Shown here: positions 1 to 44,508 of the stretch, one piece after another
Layout of the letters: every line of letters starts with the position of its first letter
Position numbering within the stretch: the stretch's first letter is position 1
Origin: Dromaius novaehollandiae
Taxonomy: Eukaryota > Chordata > Aves > Casuariiformes > Dromaiidae
DNA length: 64,000 nt
Reading direction: 5' to 3'
Assembly: GCF_036370855.1 (NCBI RefSeq)
Contig: NC_088102.1
Coordinates: 42,073,835 to 42,137,834, forward strand
Notes under the pieces: model-generated
The model's database searches: none
Seen by the model: the letters and a program-made list of their open reading frames with translations, nothing else
What the model was told of the DNA's origin: nothing
Position numbers and translations under genes: made by a program

Positions 1-228
1 TCCTCCTCCCATTTTTTTTCTGGTGGTCTAGGCTTGACTAGAGGCAGAAAAAAAATCTCTGTAAAGCTACAGTTAAAGTACTAGAGACCACTGAGAATGA
101 AGACAGATTGAGAAGGTTGAAAACTATTGGAGGAATGTGTCTCTGAACAGTCTTGTTGGAATATTGTTGAGTTGTAAGAATAAAAGAAATTAGCTAAAAT
201 TCTTTCTCTCTGGCTTATGCTGACATGA

Positions 229-1432
<1,204 letters not shown>

Positions 1433-1975
1433 AGCTTTTCACCTCCCACATTGGGAAGTAATTTTATACATCAGAATTATTCCAAATAGCACCCATTTCT
1501 TACTCCAGTCTTTCCTCTTTTCTTTTCCAACTTGGAATGCAAAACAGGAGTGGGGCTGAAATGCCTTGCTACAGAGACTGCAGGTTGTATTGCGCTCTGT
1601 AGAAATAAGGCTAGTCTATTAAGACTGGGCCCAAATGGAAGAATCTTGCAAGTTTTTAATTCACTGACAGATAAGAATATCCCCCCTCTTGTCTGCCTTG
1701 TTTTTTTGAAGAAGCATATTCTGAGCGTCTTTTGGAAGTCCAGAGGGGTGCTGAGAAATTAGATTACAATAAGCGCTGGTGTTTGCAAACTCACCTTAAA
1801 ATCTGTTAGGCGTCTGACTAAGACATGTCTGTTTTTATGTTGTATCCAGGTTTTTAGCCAATTTTAATAGAATTCTGCGAATAGAATATCACAAATTCTG
1901 ACAAGTGTAACCTGAATATTCAGTGTATGTTTTGGTTTTCTTCATAAAAAGAAAAGGTATTTTATGGAGAACTGG

Positions 1976-1981
1976 AATAAA
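1976..1981 (+). terminator. Candidate proximal poly(A) signal, ZNF106
   Basis: AATAAA 544 bp after the stop codon, followed within 15 bases by a T-run. It could end a short 3' UTR form. Confidence 0.4.
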
Positions 1982-3239
1982 TTAATTGTTTTTTTAATGT
2001 TAACTCTAATTTATGCCTATTTTTATTCCTTGTCTAAAAATTGCTATAACTGGCACAATATATACAGACTGCCCTCAACATTATACTTCCTAAGGTGTTT
2101 TTAGAGGAAAGCAGTCACTTCTTGAAGAGATGTGCCAGTAGAAGCAAACCAACCAGAACAGCGGCTACACTAACCCGCTTAGTGATCTTAGTCTCTTTAA
2201 ATATAGGTGCTTTTGTACAAGAAAGGAGAGACTAGTATCAGCTCTTTTGTTTTACAGTTAAATACCAGCATAACCACTGCTATCTTGATACAACACGAGT
2301 TGGATTCCTGATTTTATTTGGTAGTTCATCTTGCCAAATTGTTTATCTTGTCAGTGAAATCTGGTATGGAATCTTAATGACTGACCTTGTAGTCCTGTGT
2401 CTTCATGGTATAGCAAACATAGAAATGCAACGGCATGAGGTGTCTAAGTGCATCCACTTTGGTATTTTGTTTCTCTTGTAATGAAGCAGGATTTTAGAGT
2501 CCAAAGTTCTCAAGCAGAAGCTGGGGTTACAAAATGTACATTATATGCATTTGTAGAAACAATTCTTTCCCATGTAATGTACCACAGAGAAGCTGCTGCA
2601 GAGGGGAAGACTCTTTATACTGCTCAGGGCTCCTCTGCAGTTGCCCCTTGGGGTGGCAAACTTAATCTAATTTTTCCATAAAGTACAGTGAAACATACTA
2701 CTTCCATTTGAGGTGTTGTCTTAAATAACAGGATTAATTTAGCAAAGAGCCTTTTGTTCGCTTTTGCTTAACCTGCAGCTGAGGATAAAAAAGCAGAGGT
2801 TCTTTCAAACTGTATCCAGAACGTAAAGATAACCCAGCTTCCAAACTGAGCTGCTTATAAATTAGTCCAGTGCGTTTCAAACAAGTAGAAAGCACTCATT
2901 TCACTGGGTGTTGCTTTCACTACTAGTCTGAGGCTCAGACATGCCAACTTCAGACCAAATACATTTCATAGCCTTGTTCTTTGATCACAAAGAAGCCTTT
3001 TTAGGCCAAGAAAGTGACTGAGGGAAGCCCATGGGTGTTCTGCTCTGCCACTAACCAGGGGACTTCAGGGCCTCCTCTGAAGCACACTGTTTTTATACTG
3101 TCTCAGCTGAGGCGTCTTTCTCTGCAGTTACTTGACATTGATGGGTTTTTTTCTCAAGAGAGATGGGGATAAATTGGGAATGAGATACAGTAGCATCCTA
3201 CTTCAAACACATAGGAATCCTCATGGTTCCAAAACTCCT

Positions 3240-3395
3240 GTGGGTTTTTTTGTTTTGTTTTGTGGGAGGTTTTTTTGTTAAACTGTTTGAGAGGAGGGGA
3301 AAGAAAAACAGTATGCGACTTGGACCTTGTCTGAGGGATTTTTAGTTTTATTTTTTGTGGGTTGTTTTGTTTTTGGGTTTTGTTTTGTTTTGCCA
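3240..3395 (+). repeat. TTTTG-rich low-complexity tracts
   Basis: Two T/G-rich blocks of repeated TTTTG/TTTTTTG units (about 3246-3280 and 3345-3392) in the presumed ZNF106 3' UTR. Confidence 0.7.
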
Positions 3396-4015
3396 TGGTC
3401 TGTGGATGAAGCAATTTAAGAGATGATCAGGGAGCTCTCTGAGCAGTGTAATTGTTTTCTGATGCAGGCTGTAAAGAGGGAGCATGTAAAGGTGTGGAAT
3501 AAACAGTGTGAACTTTTCAAGCTGTCCTTTGTAGATGTGATTGAAGTGAAGGTGTGGAGCTGTGTAGTCTGAGGACAAGCATGTGGAGTGTTCCTATCAT
3601 TCTGAAAGCTGGTGTGTGAGAGCAGATTTTGTTACTTTTTCCTTGCAGTTCTTCATTTTCTTTCAGCTGATGACTTTGTTTTCAGGAATGCCTGAAGATC
3701 CTTCTCATTAAGTGTTGCAGCAGATAAAGTTATTACACTTTATTTGCATTCCTGTTTGCTTATAAGGCTTATCTTTTCTCATTGGTATAAGCAGGCTTCC
3801 CTTTCTTGTAGTCCATTTCAAGGTATCCAAGATATTTCCTTATCTGTCCTTGAAAACAGTCCTCCCCCAAAGGCTGGACTTCTGAAATCCAGCTTTAGTA
3901 GTGATGTCTTTTGTTATTTGGTAGGTCCTATCAGATGCACCTTAAGAATCTTAAAACTAGTAAGAGGTGGGGAAATTGCAGAGCTGGATGAGTGTATATA
4001 CAGTTTTGCTTTATA

Positions 4016-4021
4016 AATAAA
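4016..4021 (+). terminator. Candidate middle poly(A) signal, ZNF106
   Basis: AATAAA followed by a G/T-rich stretch (TTGCTTGGGGG), as expected of a downstream element. A Pumilio-type UGUAUAUA sits 16 bases upstream (3993-4000). Confidence 0.35.
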
Positions 4022-5044
4022 AATTGCTTGGGGGCTCGGAGGAAAACACTGTGCTGCCTTGTTGTCCTGAGGATATCTTGAAAGGATTTGCTACAAAGCT
4101 GTCCTGAAGATGTGAAATTCCCCAGACTGCTTTGCAGTTCCTGTTTGTTCAACTGGAATTGCACGCAGCTTTCATTAATGGCCATTTGCTTCTTCTAGAG
4201 GCAATTGCAGACAGTAGCTGGTAAGCTAATGCCTTGGCTTGATAGCCATTAATCAGATATCCTCTTTAGTTTTGCCACTTAGTTAGGATTCTGGCTTCTG
4301 ATATACCTCCAGTCAAAGAAAGAGTGGAATAACTTTGGGAATGGGGAATATTTCTAAACTTTAGAAAATAATATTTGCAGGAAAAGCAGTACTGCACATA
4401 TGAAGCCTATGTTCAAGACTGTTTTTGGTTTTTATGCAAGTAAAATGTGGGTGGAAGAGTGACTAGAAGGGGGGTTTTGTGTTTAGCTGAGGTTTGGGGG
4501 ATTTTCTATTACTCAAATGCTAAATAATGAGCTCTGGACTTAGTATATGGCTGACTAAACAGGGCAATCCTATTGGGGTGCAGGCCACTGTTTTCCTCCT
4601 AGCAGTACTGACATTGTGTTTAATTAAGCTGTGACCCTCCTTGGTGGCTATAAAGTACTCAGAGCTATTGTGCTTTGTTATGATATAAAGAATGGGCCAT
4701 GAGTTACTCAAATTGGTTATGTCATTCTCTTCAAAAGTGTGAGAATTTGTTGTGCCATCTGTATACTAAATCCTACCCAAGCTCAAAAAGGAGGGCCCGA
4801 GTAGCATAAAATTATCACATAAACCTATTATGTGTCACAAAGCTTAACCTTCCCCACCACCAAATTTCCCCACATGTATTGAATCATAGGATAATGCAGA
4901 CATTGGTCTAGATTTTTTGTTCTTTTTTTCTTCAAATCACAGTGAAAAATAACTGCTAACTGACAGTGCAATACTATATAGCCTAGTGCTGCTGCTTCAG
5001 ATACGCACTAGTGACTTTTGGTCAGCAAGGGATATTAAAATATT

Positions 5045-5126
5045 TTGGTACAAAGGTGCCTGCCTGTTGTCTGTATGTGGGAAGGGGTGGGAGGGAAAGC
5101 TGTCAAATCTGTTGGTACAAAGGTGC
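5045..5126 (+). repeat. Duplicated TTGGTACAAAGGTGC motif
   Basis: The 15-mer occurs exactly at 5045-5059 and 5112-5126. A third partial copy (TTGGTACAAAG) lies at 5735-5745. All are in the presumed ZNF106 3' UTR. Confidence 0.7.
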
Positions 5127-5787
5127 ATTAAATACCCCAGCTTCTGTTTGCCTCATGTAACTTCTGTGTGGACTGCAGATTATTTAAAGATGTTGTCAAA
5201 GCATGAGCTGACTACAAAATAGCAGGAGTCTGGTTGTGCAGTGTGTTCGAAGCAGTGCAGTTTTAAATGCACATTTTCAGACTGTACACTCTAATATTGC
5301 TGGATCAAGATAAACAATAACTGAAAACTCTAACTGGCAATAAATGGTAGGTTCCCAGGGATAAACACGTAGTTTTGAGAAAATATTGTTTCCTTTTTAA
5401 TTAAAACACAGGTACAGATGAATCCCCAGTTTTCAGGATTTGTATGGTACTATTACTCACACAGTCTGTTGTCCAGAATTGCAGAATATGTAAGGAAGGA
5501 TAAGGAAACAGTTTCAGCTATCGTTTGTAAAATATTTACTAGTGAAAGTAAAGAGCAAACTGCGTAGGTAATGTTTTGTTATATGTACCTGCCAGCTTCT
5601 CAGTTTCATTTTGCTGTAAGTGTTAAACAGTCTTTTTGAAGAATGAAAGTGGAATAAAACAACATGACTGAATATTTAATAATTTAAGCTGTGTAGCACG
5701 TGTGCACAGATTGACCATGTTTTCCTCTTTCATTTTGGTACAAAGCTGTGAGCATAATAACGAAACTTTACACAGTAAAAAAAGAGA

Positions 5788-5804
5788 AATAAAATAAAAA
5801 TAAA
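5788..5804 (+). terminator. Candidate distal poly(A) signal cluster, ZNF106
   Basis: Three AATAAA hexamers lie nearly back to back (5788, 5793, 5799), with another at 5653. T/G-rich sequence follows (5815-5845). This is the best candidate for the main 3' end of a long ZNF106 mRNA. Confidence 0.45.
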
Positions 5805-5825
5805 ATTCCTTATATGGTTTGTCAG

Positions 5826-7880
5826 CCTGATTCTTCTTTGTTTTGAATAGAATGATTCTTTAAAAGATTCTGTAGAACTTGACTTTGTTCTGGATTTTTT
5901 TTTTTTTTTGATTTTTAAGAAGGCTGGATAAAATCAGACAGGACAGCTTGAAGCTGTACGTTCCAGTGGCCTGGGGAAAATGCAAGTTGTCTACCCAGCT
6001 GTGCCTCCAGAGTGACACACCGACTGCCCTGCTTCAGGATGCTTTGCAAAGAGAAGCTCTCTAGAGCTTGCTCACCAGGAATTTAAGAGCCTGTTTTGAG
6101 AAGCCAATCAAAAATCCTGATTGTGATCTTTTGCCTGCTAGATTTTGTTTCTTTTCTGAGCACCCCAACAAAGACCATCTTAATGCCGTATTTTTTAATG
6201 TGGAAAACAATAGTTTAATGGAGATTACACAAGTCTGGAACCCAGGGCTCTTAGTATTCCAGTCATCTTGAAAGTTTAATTATGGTTAAAGCAAAAGTTG
6301 GATTTCAAGGAGAATAACTTTTCCTTAGAGCAGTCATAGGATTTTCTTACTCTTTAAGAATAGTAGCTTACAGTGCAAGACAACATGAAGAACTTTATAG
6401 CCAAAAGTTATTTTTTTTCTTAACAATCTGTCAGTTAAATGTGCTACTTAACAGAATAACTTTCAGTGGATGAGAGGATTCTTTTTTGCAATTGCACTTC
6501 ACAATAGTGGATTGCTTTTTTTCTTTGTAGTGCTAGAGAACTAAGAGAAAGTTCATCCTTTGTTGTGGTTATTAAGCAGATGTTCTAATCTTAAAATTGC
6601 ATGTTTAAGCCTTCATAAAATATGTTTAAATGAAAAAAATTGGAGCTTTTCATTTGACTCACTCCTTTTCAACAATGTTAAAATTGGTTCAGAAAATAGA
6701 ATGCACTTTTTAAAGTACTGAATTTGGCAAAAACAGATTTTGTTTTGTGTACACATGCAAGTGGCAAGGGCTTTCCCCTCAATGAAAGGTGGTCCTGGCG
6801 AAGCTGATCTCTCTAAACCTTTTTCTTGCACTTTTTATTTTTCCTTCCATTTTTGTATTGATCAATGATTGACCAGTTCTGAAAGTCTGGCATCCTTAAA
6901 GCTGATGATAAGAGAACCTCTAAGCTCCAGTGCTTGCTTTTAATGCATTCAAAGAACTAACTTGAAAATATTTGAGATCTTAAGCTGATTTCATATTTGC
7001 TGTAGAACTTCTGAAGCTGCTATGTGCTCAAGAGAGTGGTGGGAGAAGGCTCACCATTTCATTCCCCTCTGCTCCTTCAAAAGAAAGCTAGACATGGACA
7101 AAGCCCAGTTAATGTATTTCCAGTGAAATAAAATTACTTGTACTTAATCATTCTAATAGTCTTCCCCAAATGGCCATGATATCATAAAGTATCTGTGATT
7201 TTCCTAATGGCTAGAGTGGAAGACACCTTTTACAGTAAGGAAATAACAGAATACTGTGAGGAAATAGTTTTATACCTCATCTTGATTGTGGCGTTAATCA
7301 CTGTTGTGGTGGATAACCTATATCAAAAACCTGCTGCTTATTTGCTCTCTTTATCAGTCAGGTACTTTTTAAATTTATTGATCCATGAAAGTTTTGCTAA
7401 GGTGCAGTTAGTAATTTTTATCTTCTCTTGCAGTTTACATCAAATCTAGGGAGCCAATGTCATAAGGAAGATAATAATTAAACCAGATGGATAGATGCAC
7501 CTTCTAGAAGATCCTCAGATCATTGCTGGGAATAGGCAGGAGGGGGAGGGGGTTATCAAAGAAAATTTAAGCCAGCCTGGACTTGTGCACAAACAGAACA
7601 GTCCCCAAAATTAACAACATAGAAATTGAGAGGACCATGCGGTAATAAGGGGTGATAATCGTACTTCCAAATGCTAGAAGTAGTGGATCTAATGTGACAT
7701 ACATTTCACTAAGCTACAAAAAAGCTGAGCTTTTAAATGATAACCAGTAGAAAGTAAAGGACTGTAGTTGGGGTATAGCTAAAACATATTTTGAAGTTAA
7801 AGGAGACTCCATCACCTGTTAATCATTCCATTCAGAATATTTCCAACAAAATAGGACTCTGGGGGAAAAAAAAGTGTATG
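5826..7880. other. Gap between convergent ZNF106 and CAPN3
   Basis: AT-rich sequence with short poly-T and poly-A runs. I see no exon of either neighbour, no RNA gene and no recognisable repeat family. Open frames here are short and without familiar motifs. Confidence 0.5.
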
Positions 7881-8667
7881 TATATTTATATGCGTAAGAG
7901 GTATTTTATTTCTGGAATTGCAAATCAGTTTCTCTATTCTACAGAGAAAGCAGTTACAGTTAAAAAAGAAAAAAATCCAATATGTAATTGAGATAGTATT
8001 GAGATATTAGAAGTGTCTGGTTGCTCAGTTCTGACACTTGCTGGGGCACTAGACCAAGATTTAAAAATGCATCTGGATACCAGTTTCTTTTGCCTGACTT
8101 CCAAGTTTCTAGCGTAGCAGAAAATGAACCCTCATAGCCACATCTATAACAACATAAATGATTGGGATGCATAATATTAATGTAGATCTACCACAACTTC
8201 ATGTGAAATGCTCAGTCGAAATTATGAAGAGGCTACAGTGATTGAACCAATATCAAGGCAAAGAGTAGATGACTGATTACAGGGTGGTACTAAACACTTT
8301 CACAGTTCAGATACAGTTCCAGCTTTGCCTTTGTACTGACTTTGGGGAAGATTTCTAGTTGCCAGCCTAAGCAGAATAATGGTGCATGCTCCATGACTAC
8401 CATGCAGAAAAAGTTTAACTTAGTCATAAATAAGTTGTTGTTGCTCCAAGTAAAATGCCAGGGAGATGATACAAAAGTAGTTACAGAATACAAGCACTCG
8501 TCTCCCTGCGGGAGTGTGGTCGTCTGGCGCTCTGTGCTATTCATCTCGGCAAGCGAAGCCTGTACGCGAGGAAGTGTTCTTGTTGCCACTTGGGGATGAA
8601 CGGAGCTAGTTGCATTCAGCAGGTATCTTGAGTGTGTTCTTAATGCTGCTGGCAGATGGCTCTGGTG
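7880..8667 (-). other. CAPN3: Probable CAPN3 3' UTR
   Basis: Non-coding sequence between the TAA stop and the first downstream AATAAA. Unlike the AT-rich flanks, 8497-8602 is CpG-dense and includes a small perfect hairpin (CTCCC-TGC-GGGAG, 8502-8514). Confidence 0.45.
7905..7910 (-). terminator. Candidate poly(A) signal of CAPN3
   Basis: AATAAA on the minus strand about 760 bases beyond the CAPN3 stop, and the first such hexamer I find downstream. A 3' UTR of this order is plausible for CAPN3. Not confirmed by transcript data. Confidence 0.4.
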
Positions 8668-40553
<31,886 letters not shown>

Positions 40554-40673
40554 GGGAATCAAATTTAAAGCAAATGTTAAAAGAAAGCAAGATCTTGAAA
40601 ACTGGAAGGAAATTTGAAAAAAAGAGGAAGTTGCTGTGTAAAAAGCGTTTCCTTTTTGTTGAAAGTCTCCTAA

Positions 40674-40721
40674 TCAAATTTGCAAACAATAAAGTTCCAT
40701 GTGATTGAGCAGTTTGTGCAT
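40674..40721 (-). CDS. Candidate upstream ORF 2 in the CAPN3 leader
   Basis: Fifteen codons (MHKLLNHMELYCLQI) and a TGA, ending 120 bases before the CAPN3 ATG. Out of frame with and not overlapping the main ORF. Translation is unproven. Confidence 0.25.
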   Translation of the reverse strand: MHKLLNHMELYCLQI

Positions 40722-40817
40722 CCTCTTGAACGGCAGTATTTTATCGTAAGTAATTGATTTTATTCCTTGCTGAGGAACAAGATAACCTGTTGGTTAACTC
40801 TTGTGCCCGAGTTGTTT

Positions 40818-40844
40818 CTACAGCATGTGCATATGCATATGCAT
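40818..40844 (-). CDS. Candidate upstream ORF 1 in the CAPN3 leader (MHMHMHML)
   Basis: Eight codons and a TAG stop, with four in-frame ATGs alternating with His codons, built on a CATATG-type repeat. It would lie about 265 bases upstream of the CAPN3 start if the leader begins near 40870. Translation is unproven. Confidence 0.3.
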   Translation of the reverse strand: MHMHMHML

Positions 40845-40894
40845 GCCCTGTGCGTGTGTGTGTAAGCACCCAGAAAAGTTTTAACCCGGGAAGC

Positions 40895-40904
40895 CTAAAA
40901 ATAA
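40895..40904 (-). promoter_or_regulatory. MEF2 site / TATA-like element of the CAPN3 promoter
   Basis: Minus-strand TTATTTTTAG is an exact MEF2 consensus, 342 bases upstream of the CAPN3 ATG. MEF2 sites of this form also act as TATA-like elements in muscle promoters. Three E-box-type CANNTG motifs follow at 40824-40841. CAPN3 is a skeletal-muscle gene, so the element fits its expression. Confidence 0.5.
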
Positions 40905-41365
40905 CCACAGGCAGAGAGAGAGAGAACGAATGGGAGAGGGAGTGGTTAGTGAGATGGTGCAAGTCTGCTGCGCAGCTTGTGCCCAGGCCAGGCATGTTCT
41001 TGGGCTTTGTGGGAGCAGGCTGACTCCTGCTGCAAGCAGCTTGCCTTTCTCTCAAATGGAGAGAGCAGCAGAAATTGGGAGCTAAACTCCTGCTGGTGTG
41101 GGAACATACATAGTACTGCTAGCCAATAAACTAGTTCTGACGTTCCTTAAGGAACTGTTGAATTGTTTTTTTTCCATTTGTTACTGAAAAGCTATCATCT
41201 TTTTATACAGTCCTAGTGGTGAAAAGTATGGATAATTTTATTTGAAGCTACTGAGGTCAGTTCAATACATGGCAGTTGGGGTTTAACTCCTCCAAGTTAC
41301 AGCAAGAGAGCAGCTTGCCAGGATTAAGATTCACCTGGTGATAGCTACTTCCCACACGAAAAGCA

Positions 41366-41375
41366 CCTTTATATA
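41366..41375 (-). promoter_or_regulatory. Alternative upstream TATA box
   Basis: Minus-strand TATATAAAGG, a good TATA match about 810 bases upstream of the CAPN3 ATG. It would imply a much longer leader than expected, so I treat it as a second candidate. Confidence 0.25.
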
Positions 41376-44300
41376 CAGGGGCCCAGTGTGGAAACTGTGC
41401 CATTCTGTGCGTTAGGATGTACTAGTCTAAGAGGAAATATATGACTCTCTGCACATTTATTTTCTCACAGTGGGTTAAGGGCAAAATTTCAGTCACCTGT
41501 GAAAGAAAAATCAAACTGCTCTTCTTTAAACACATGCTGCTCTTCTTTGTTACCCAGTTCTTTAAAGGGTGACATCATTGTATACGTTGCAAGAAAAGCC
41601 CTCTAACACCTTGATTTTCTTTGATTAGGAAGTCTTATATCATATGACAGCATCAGTGTTATTTTTGCCTAATGACACTAGTAGCTGGACTCTGGCTCAT
41701 GCCATGCACACTGACCTTCTGCCCTAGTACTACAGTGTTTGCCAAAGCAATGATTTTTTGGTTGGTATTTGTTCCTCAGATACTTGCTTCATTTACTCAT
41801 TTCAAATCAATGGTACAATGGACAACATCTATAGTTTATTAGACCCCTCAAACTCCATTAGGGCAACCTTTGAAGAAGCTAATACAGTTAACGAGTTCAA
41901 TTAACCTCTGAGAATATTAATCCTCGTGTTTCTAACAGTGGCCTAAATCCTTTTCTTTTTTATTATGAATGTAAGCTTCTTGCACCAACAGGGCAATGAA
42001 AAAGGGCTGACTCATCTGTTCTTGGAAATAGGAAAGCAATTGCTTCAGGACATTGGAACTGATGACTTTGTCATTACATTTAGATATGAGGATTGTAGGT
42101 CTCATACCTGACATGACTTTGCAGCACAGATTGCCACACACACGTCACTCTTTCCAGGATATTTCAAGAGCAACATGCTTCTCACTTTTAACCTAACACT
42201 GCTCTTTATGGATGTGTGAGGATATTTTCTGGTTATATCTGTTCAAAAGCAACTTCTTCTTTTCCTATTTTTACTAGACAGGTGGTTTTGCTCTTGTAGG
42301 GCTTTTTGTGAGAAGCAGGGGTTGCTAGTAAAAAAATAAAATAAATGGTGTCCTGAAGAAATGCAATTTACTACAGAGATGAATGAATGGGCTGTCTACT
42401 ACATACACCAAAAAGCCCTTTGTCCACTTGGAGTCGAGCCACCTTTTGTGATGGAGTTTCTTGCAAGTAAAGGTACCCAGTACTTGACCTTGTTCAGACA
42501 AACCAGAAGTGGGCTTCATGGATGATAATGTTTGTATTTAATTTTTATGAAGTTTGATCTCTGGTTGTTTTTACTAACTGAATTCAATTATACTTTGTGG
42601 CTTACAACCTGAGTGTAAATGTATTTCTTGATTTGTGGCATAAATATACAGAAAAGTATGAGAGTTGCTACAAATGCCAACGTAAATGTCATTTTTTTGA
42701 AACTTAATTCCTCAGGCCTAACGACTTAACTTCTAAGAACTGTTGAGCAACTAATTACTACTGAGATCTACAGAAGTTAGGCAATTCCTACCACTGAAAA
42801 TTTGACCCATGAAAACTTACTATAGTGCAGATATCATCCTGAGGGTGACAGCATAAAAAGCAGTCATGCACTTCAATCAGATACATTTTAGAGAATACTA
42901 CTTAGAAATTCTCTACAGTAAAAGGAAGGTTGAAAGGAATAAGGCATGTAACTCACTTCACTGTTACTTTATTCTGCTTACTTTCACATTTCAGAAATAC
43001 CAGTTAAAATGTTTCATTAAAATGCTCCAGACAATAATTACAGGCTGTCAGAACCACCATTATGGTTAAATATAGGAAACAGTCATCAATTAAAGCTTAG
43101 AAGCCAATAGAAGAATAGGGTCTGACTCTCTTCTCACAGATGTAAAAGACCTGTTTGCTGCTATTCCACTTGCCTGCATTAAGAACAGCACTGTTTAGGC
43201 TGCCAGTCCCCAACTCCTACAGCAGAGGCTCACAGTGCCTGCTAGAGGGGTTGAAAAACAGCTCTGCAGACTAAAGAAGAATGAGCCTAGGGGTCTGGTG
43301 GGGAACAAGTTGCACTCAGTAGTCAAGAGCAGAGTAATCACAGTTTGCTCTTACACTTGATATTTGCAGAAATCTGCCCTGCGGAGGACAAACAGCAGCA
43401 GGTGGCAATGACTGACTGACTAAGCTCAGGGAGGGCTTAGTAAGAAGAGCAGGGCACATTGCACAAGTGGATGGTTATGTTCCCTTTAGTCGGCAAAAAT
43501 GTTAACCATGCCTCTCTGCTCCTCAAGAGTCAATTTACTGATCTTTTTAGAACATATTTCCTTACCTTGCTGAAAAAAAAATAAATAAATTCTGTTCTTT
43601 TATATCCATAAAACCCAGCTGATGGTATGTTCAGGCTTGACTTAAAGCAGAATTGATTTTGAAATAAAATATTTGACAACTGTAGCAAATGGAAAGGCCA
43701 ATCAACTTAAATTGTGGCATAACAGCAGCCTGTGAGGAGAGATGCATTGCCCGGAAAGGGTAGTGGGCATATGCAGGATGTAGGGGATGTAGGACTCTCA
43801 GGATGTGTCTCCTGGCTCTGAAAAGGGAAGGCAGTAGTGGAGCACTCCAGTTCTGTTTGCAGAGAAGGTGGGATTGTGAGGCAAGAGAGCATTAGGGTGA
43901 GTTGTAAGAGAATGGGGGAATATGCATGAAAGGGAAAGGCTAAATGCAGAATGAATTCTATTAAATTTAAGAATATTTTCTGCTATAAAGAAAATCTCAA
44001 GCACTTCAAGTTTCCTTTGCCCCAAAAAACTTTTCCATTGCCACCTACTAAACTCAAAGCTCAGCTAGATAATAAAACTGACCAAGAAATTGCTAAAATA
44101 TATCTAAAAAAAGCTGGACATTAGTAGGAATTGAAAGATATGAGCAGAGCTGTCCAAGCAAAGTTGCTGTACCAGGTTGGTTGTAACCAACAACATTCAC
44201 GCATCCAAACACACAGACAATTCCTTCCTAACAAAAGGCTTTTTTTTTTTTTAACAAAAAGTTGCACTGGCTGAGAGGGGAGCAATAATGTGCAAAGTAT

Positions 44301-44502
44301 TTCCATAGAAGTCCTGCTGCTACCCTAAGCCAGTACTGCACTTCTGCAGACTTGTGCCTTCTTGAAAATCCAGTCTCAAATCCAGTTGTCAAAAAGACTT
44401 CTCCATTTCCACATTATATGCTTTCACTAGCACACAACTGCCTGGCACTGCCTATTCAAACCTTACTTTCAATTCAGCCTGAACTGTTAAGCTAGCCTGT
44501 TG

Positions 44503-44508
44503 TTTATT
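44503..44508 (-). terminator. Candidate poly(A) signal of GANC
   Basis: AATAAA on the minus strand, 571 bases after the GANC stop and the first such hexamer I find downstream. It would give a 3' UTR of about 0.6 kb. No transcript support. Confidence 0.4.

Larger units (their letters stand above)
1433..5825 (+). other. ZNF106: Probable 3' UTR of ZNF106
   Basis: No coding signal follows the stop. The stretch has T-rich and TTTTG-rich tracts (about 3240-3395), several poly(A) hexamers, a Pumilio-type UGUAUAUA motif (3993-4000) and a thrice-repeated short motif (5045, 5112, 5735). Length to the distal poly(A) cluster would be about 4.4 kb, which fits the long 3' UTR I recall for mammalian ZNF106. 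The 3' end is an inference; a proximal end near 2.0 or 4.0 kb is equally possible from sequence alone. Confidence 0.5.
40554..40870 (-). other. CAPN3: Probable CAPN3 5' UTR
   Basis: If transcription starts about 30 bases beyond the TATTTTTAG element at 40895-40904, the leader is about 315 bases, close to the ~300 I recall for human CAPN3. Two short upstream ORFs lie in it (40818-40844 and 40674-40721). I see no splice junction. Confidence 0.4.
40871..44480. other. Intergenic region between GANC and CAPN3
   Basis: About 3.6 kb, with both genes reading leftward. Apart from the promoter candidates listed, I see no exons, RNA genes or recognisable repeats. The sequence is AT-rich with scattered homopolymer runs (for example an A-run near 43570 and a T-run near 44241). 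Confidence 0.5.

Noticed and set aside
4876-4893. ATTGAATCATAGGATAAT as a remnant of a CR1 3' end (reverse of ATTCTATG repeats).
   Set aside because: Only about one and a half degenerate units and no CR1-like sequence alongside.
8290-8599. Overlapping open frames of 85-99 codons on both strands just after the CAPN3 stop.
   Set aside because: They lie in the CAPN3 3' UTR, have no motifs and are mutually antisense.
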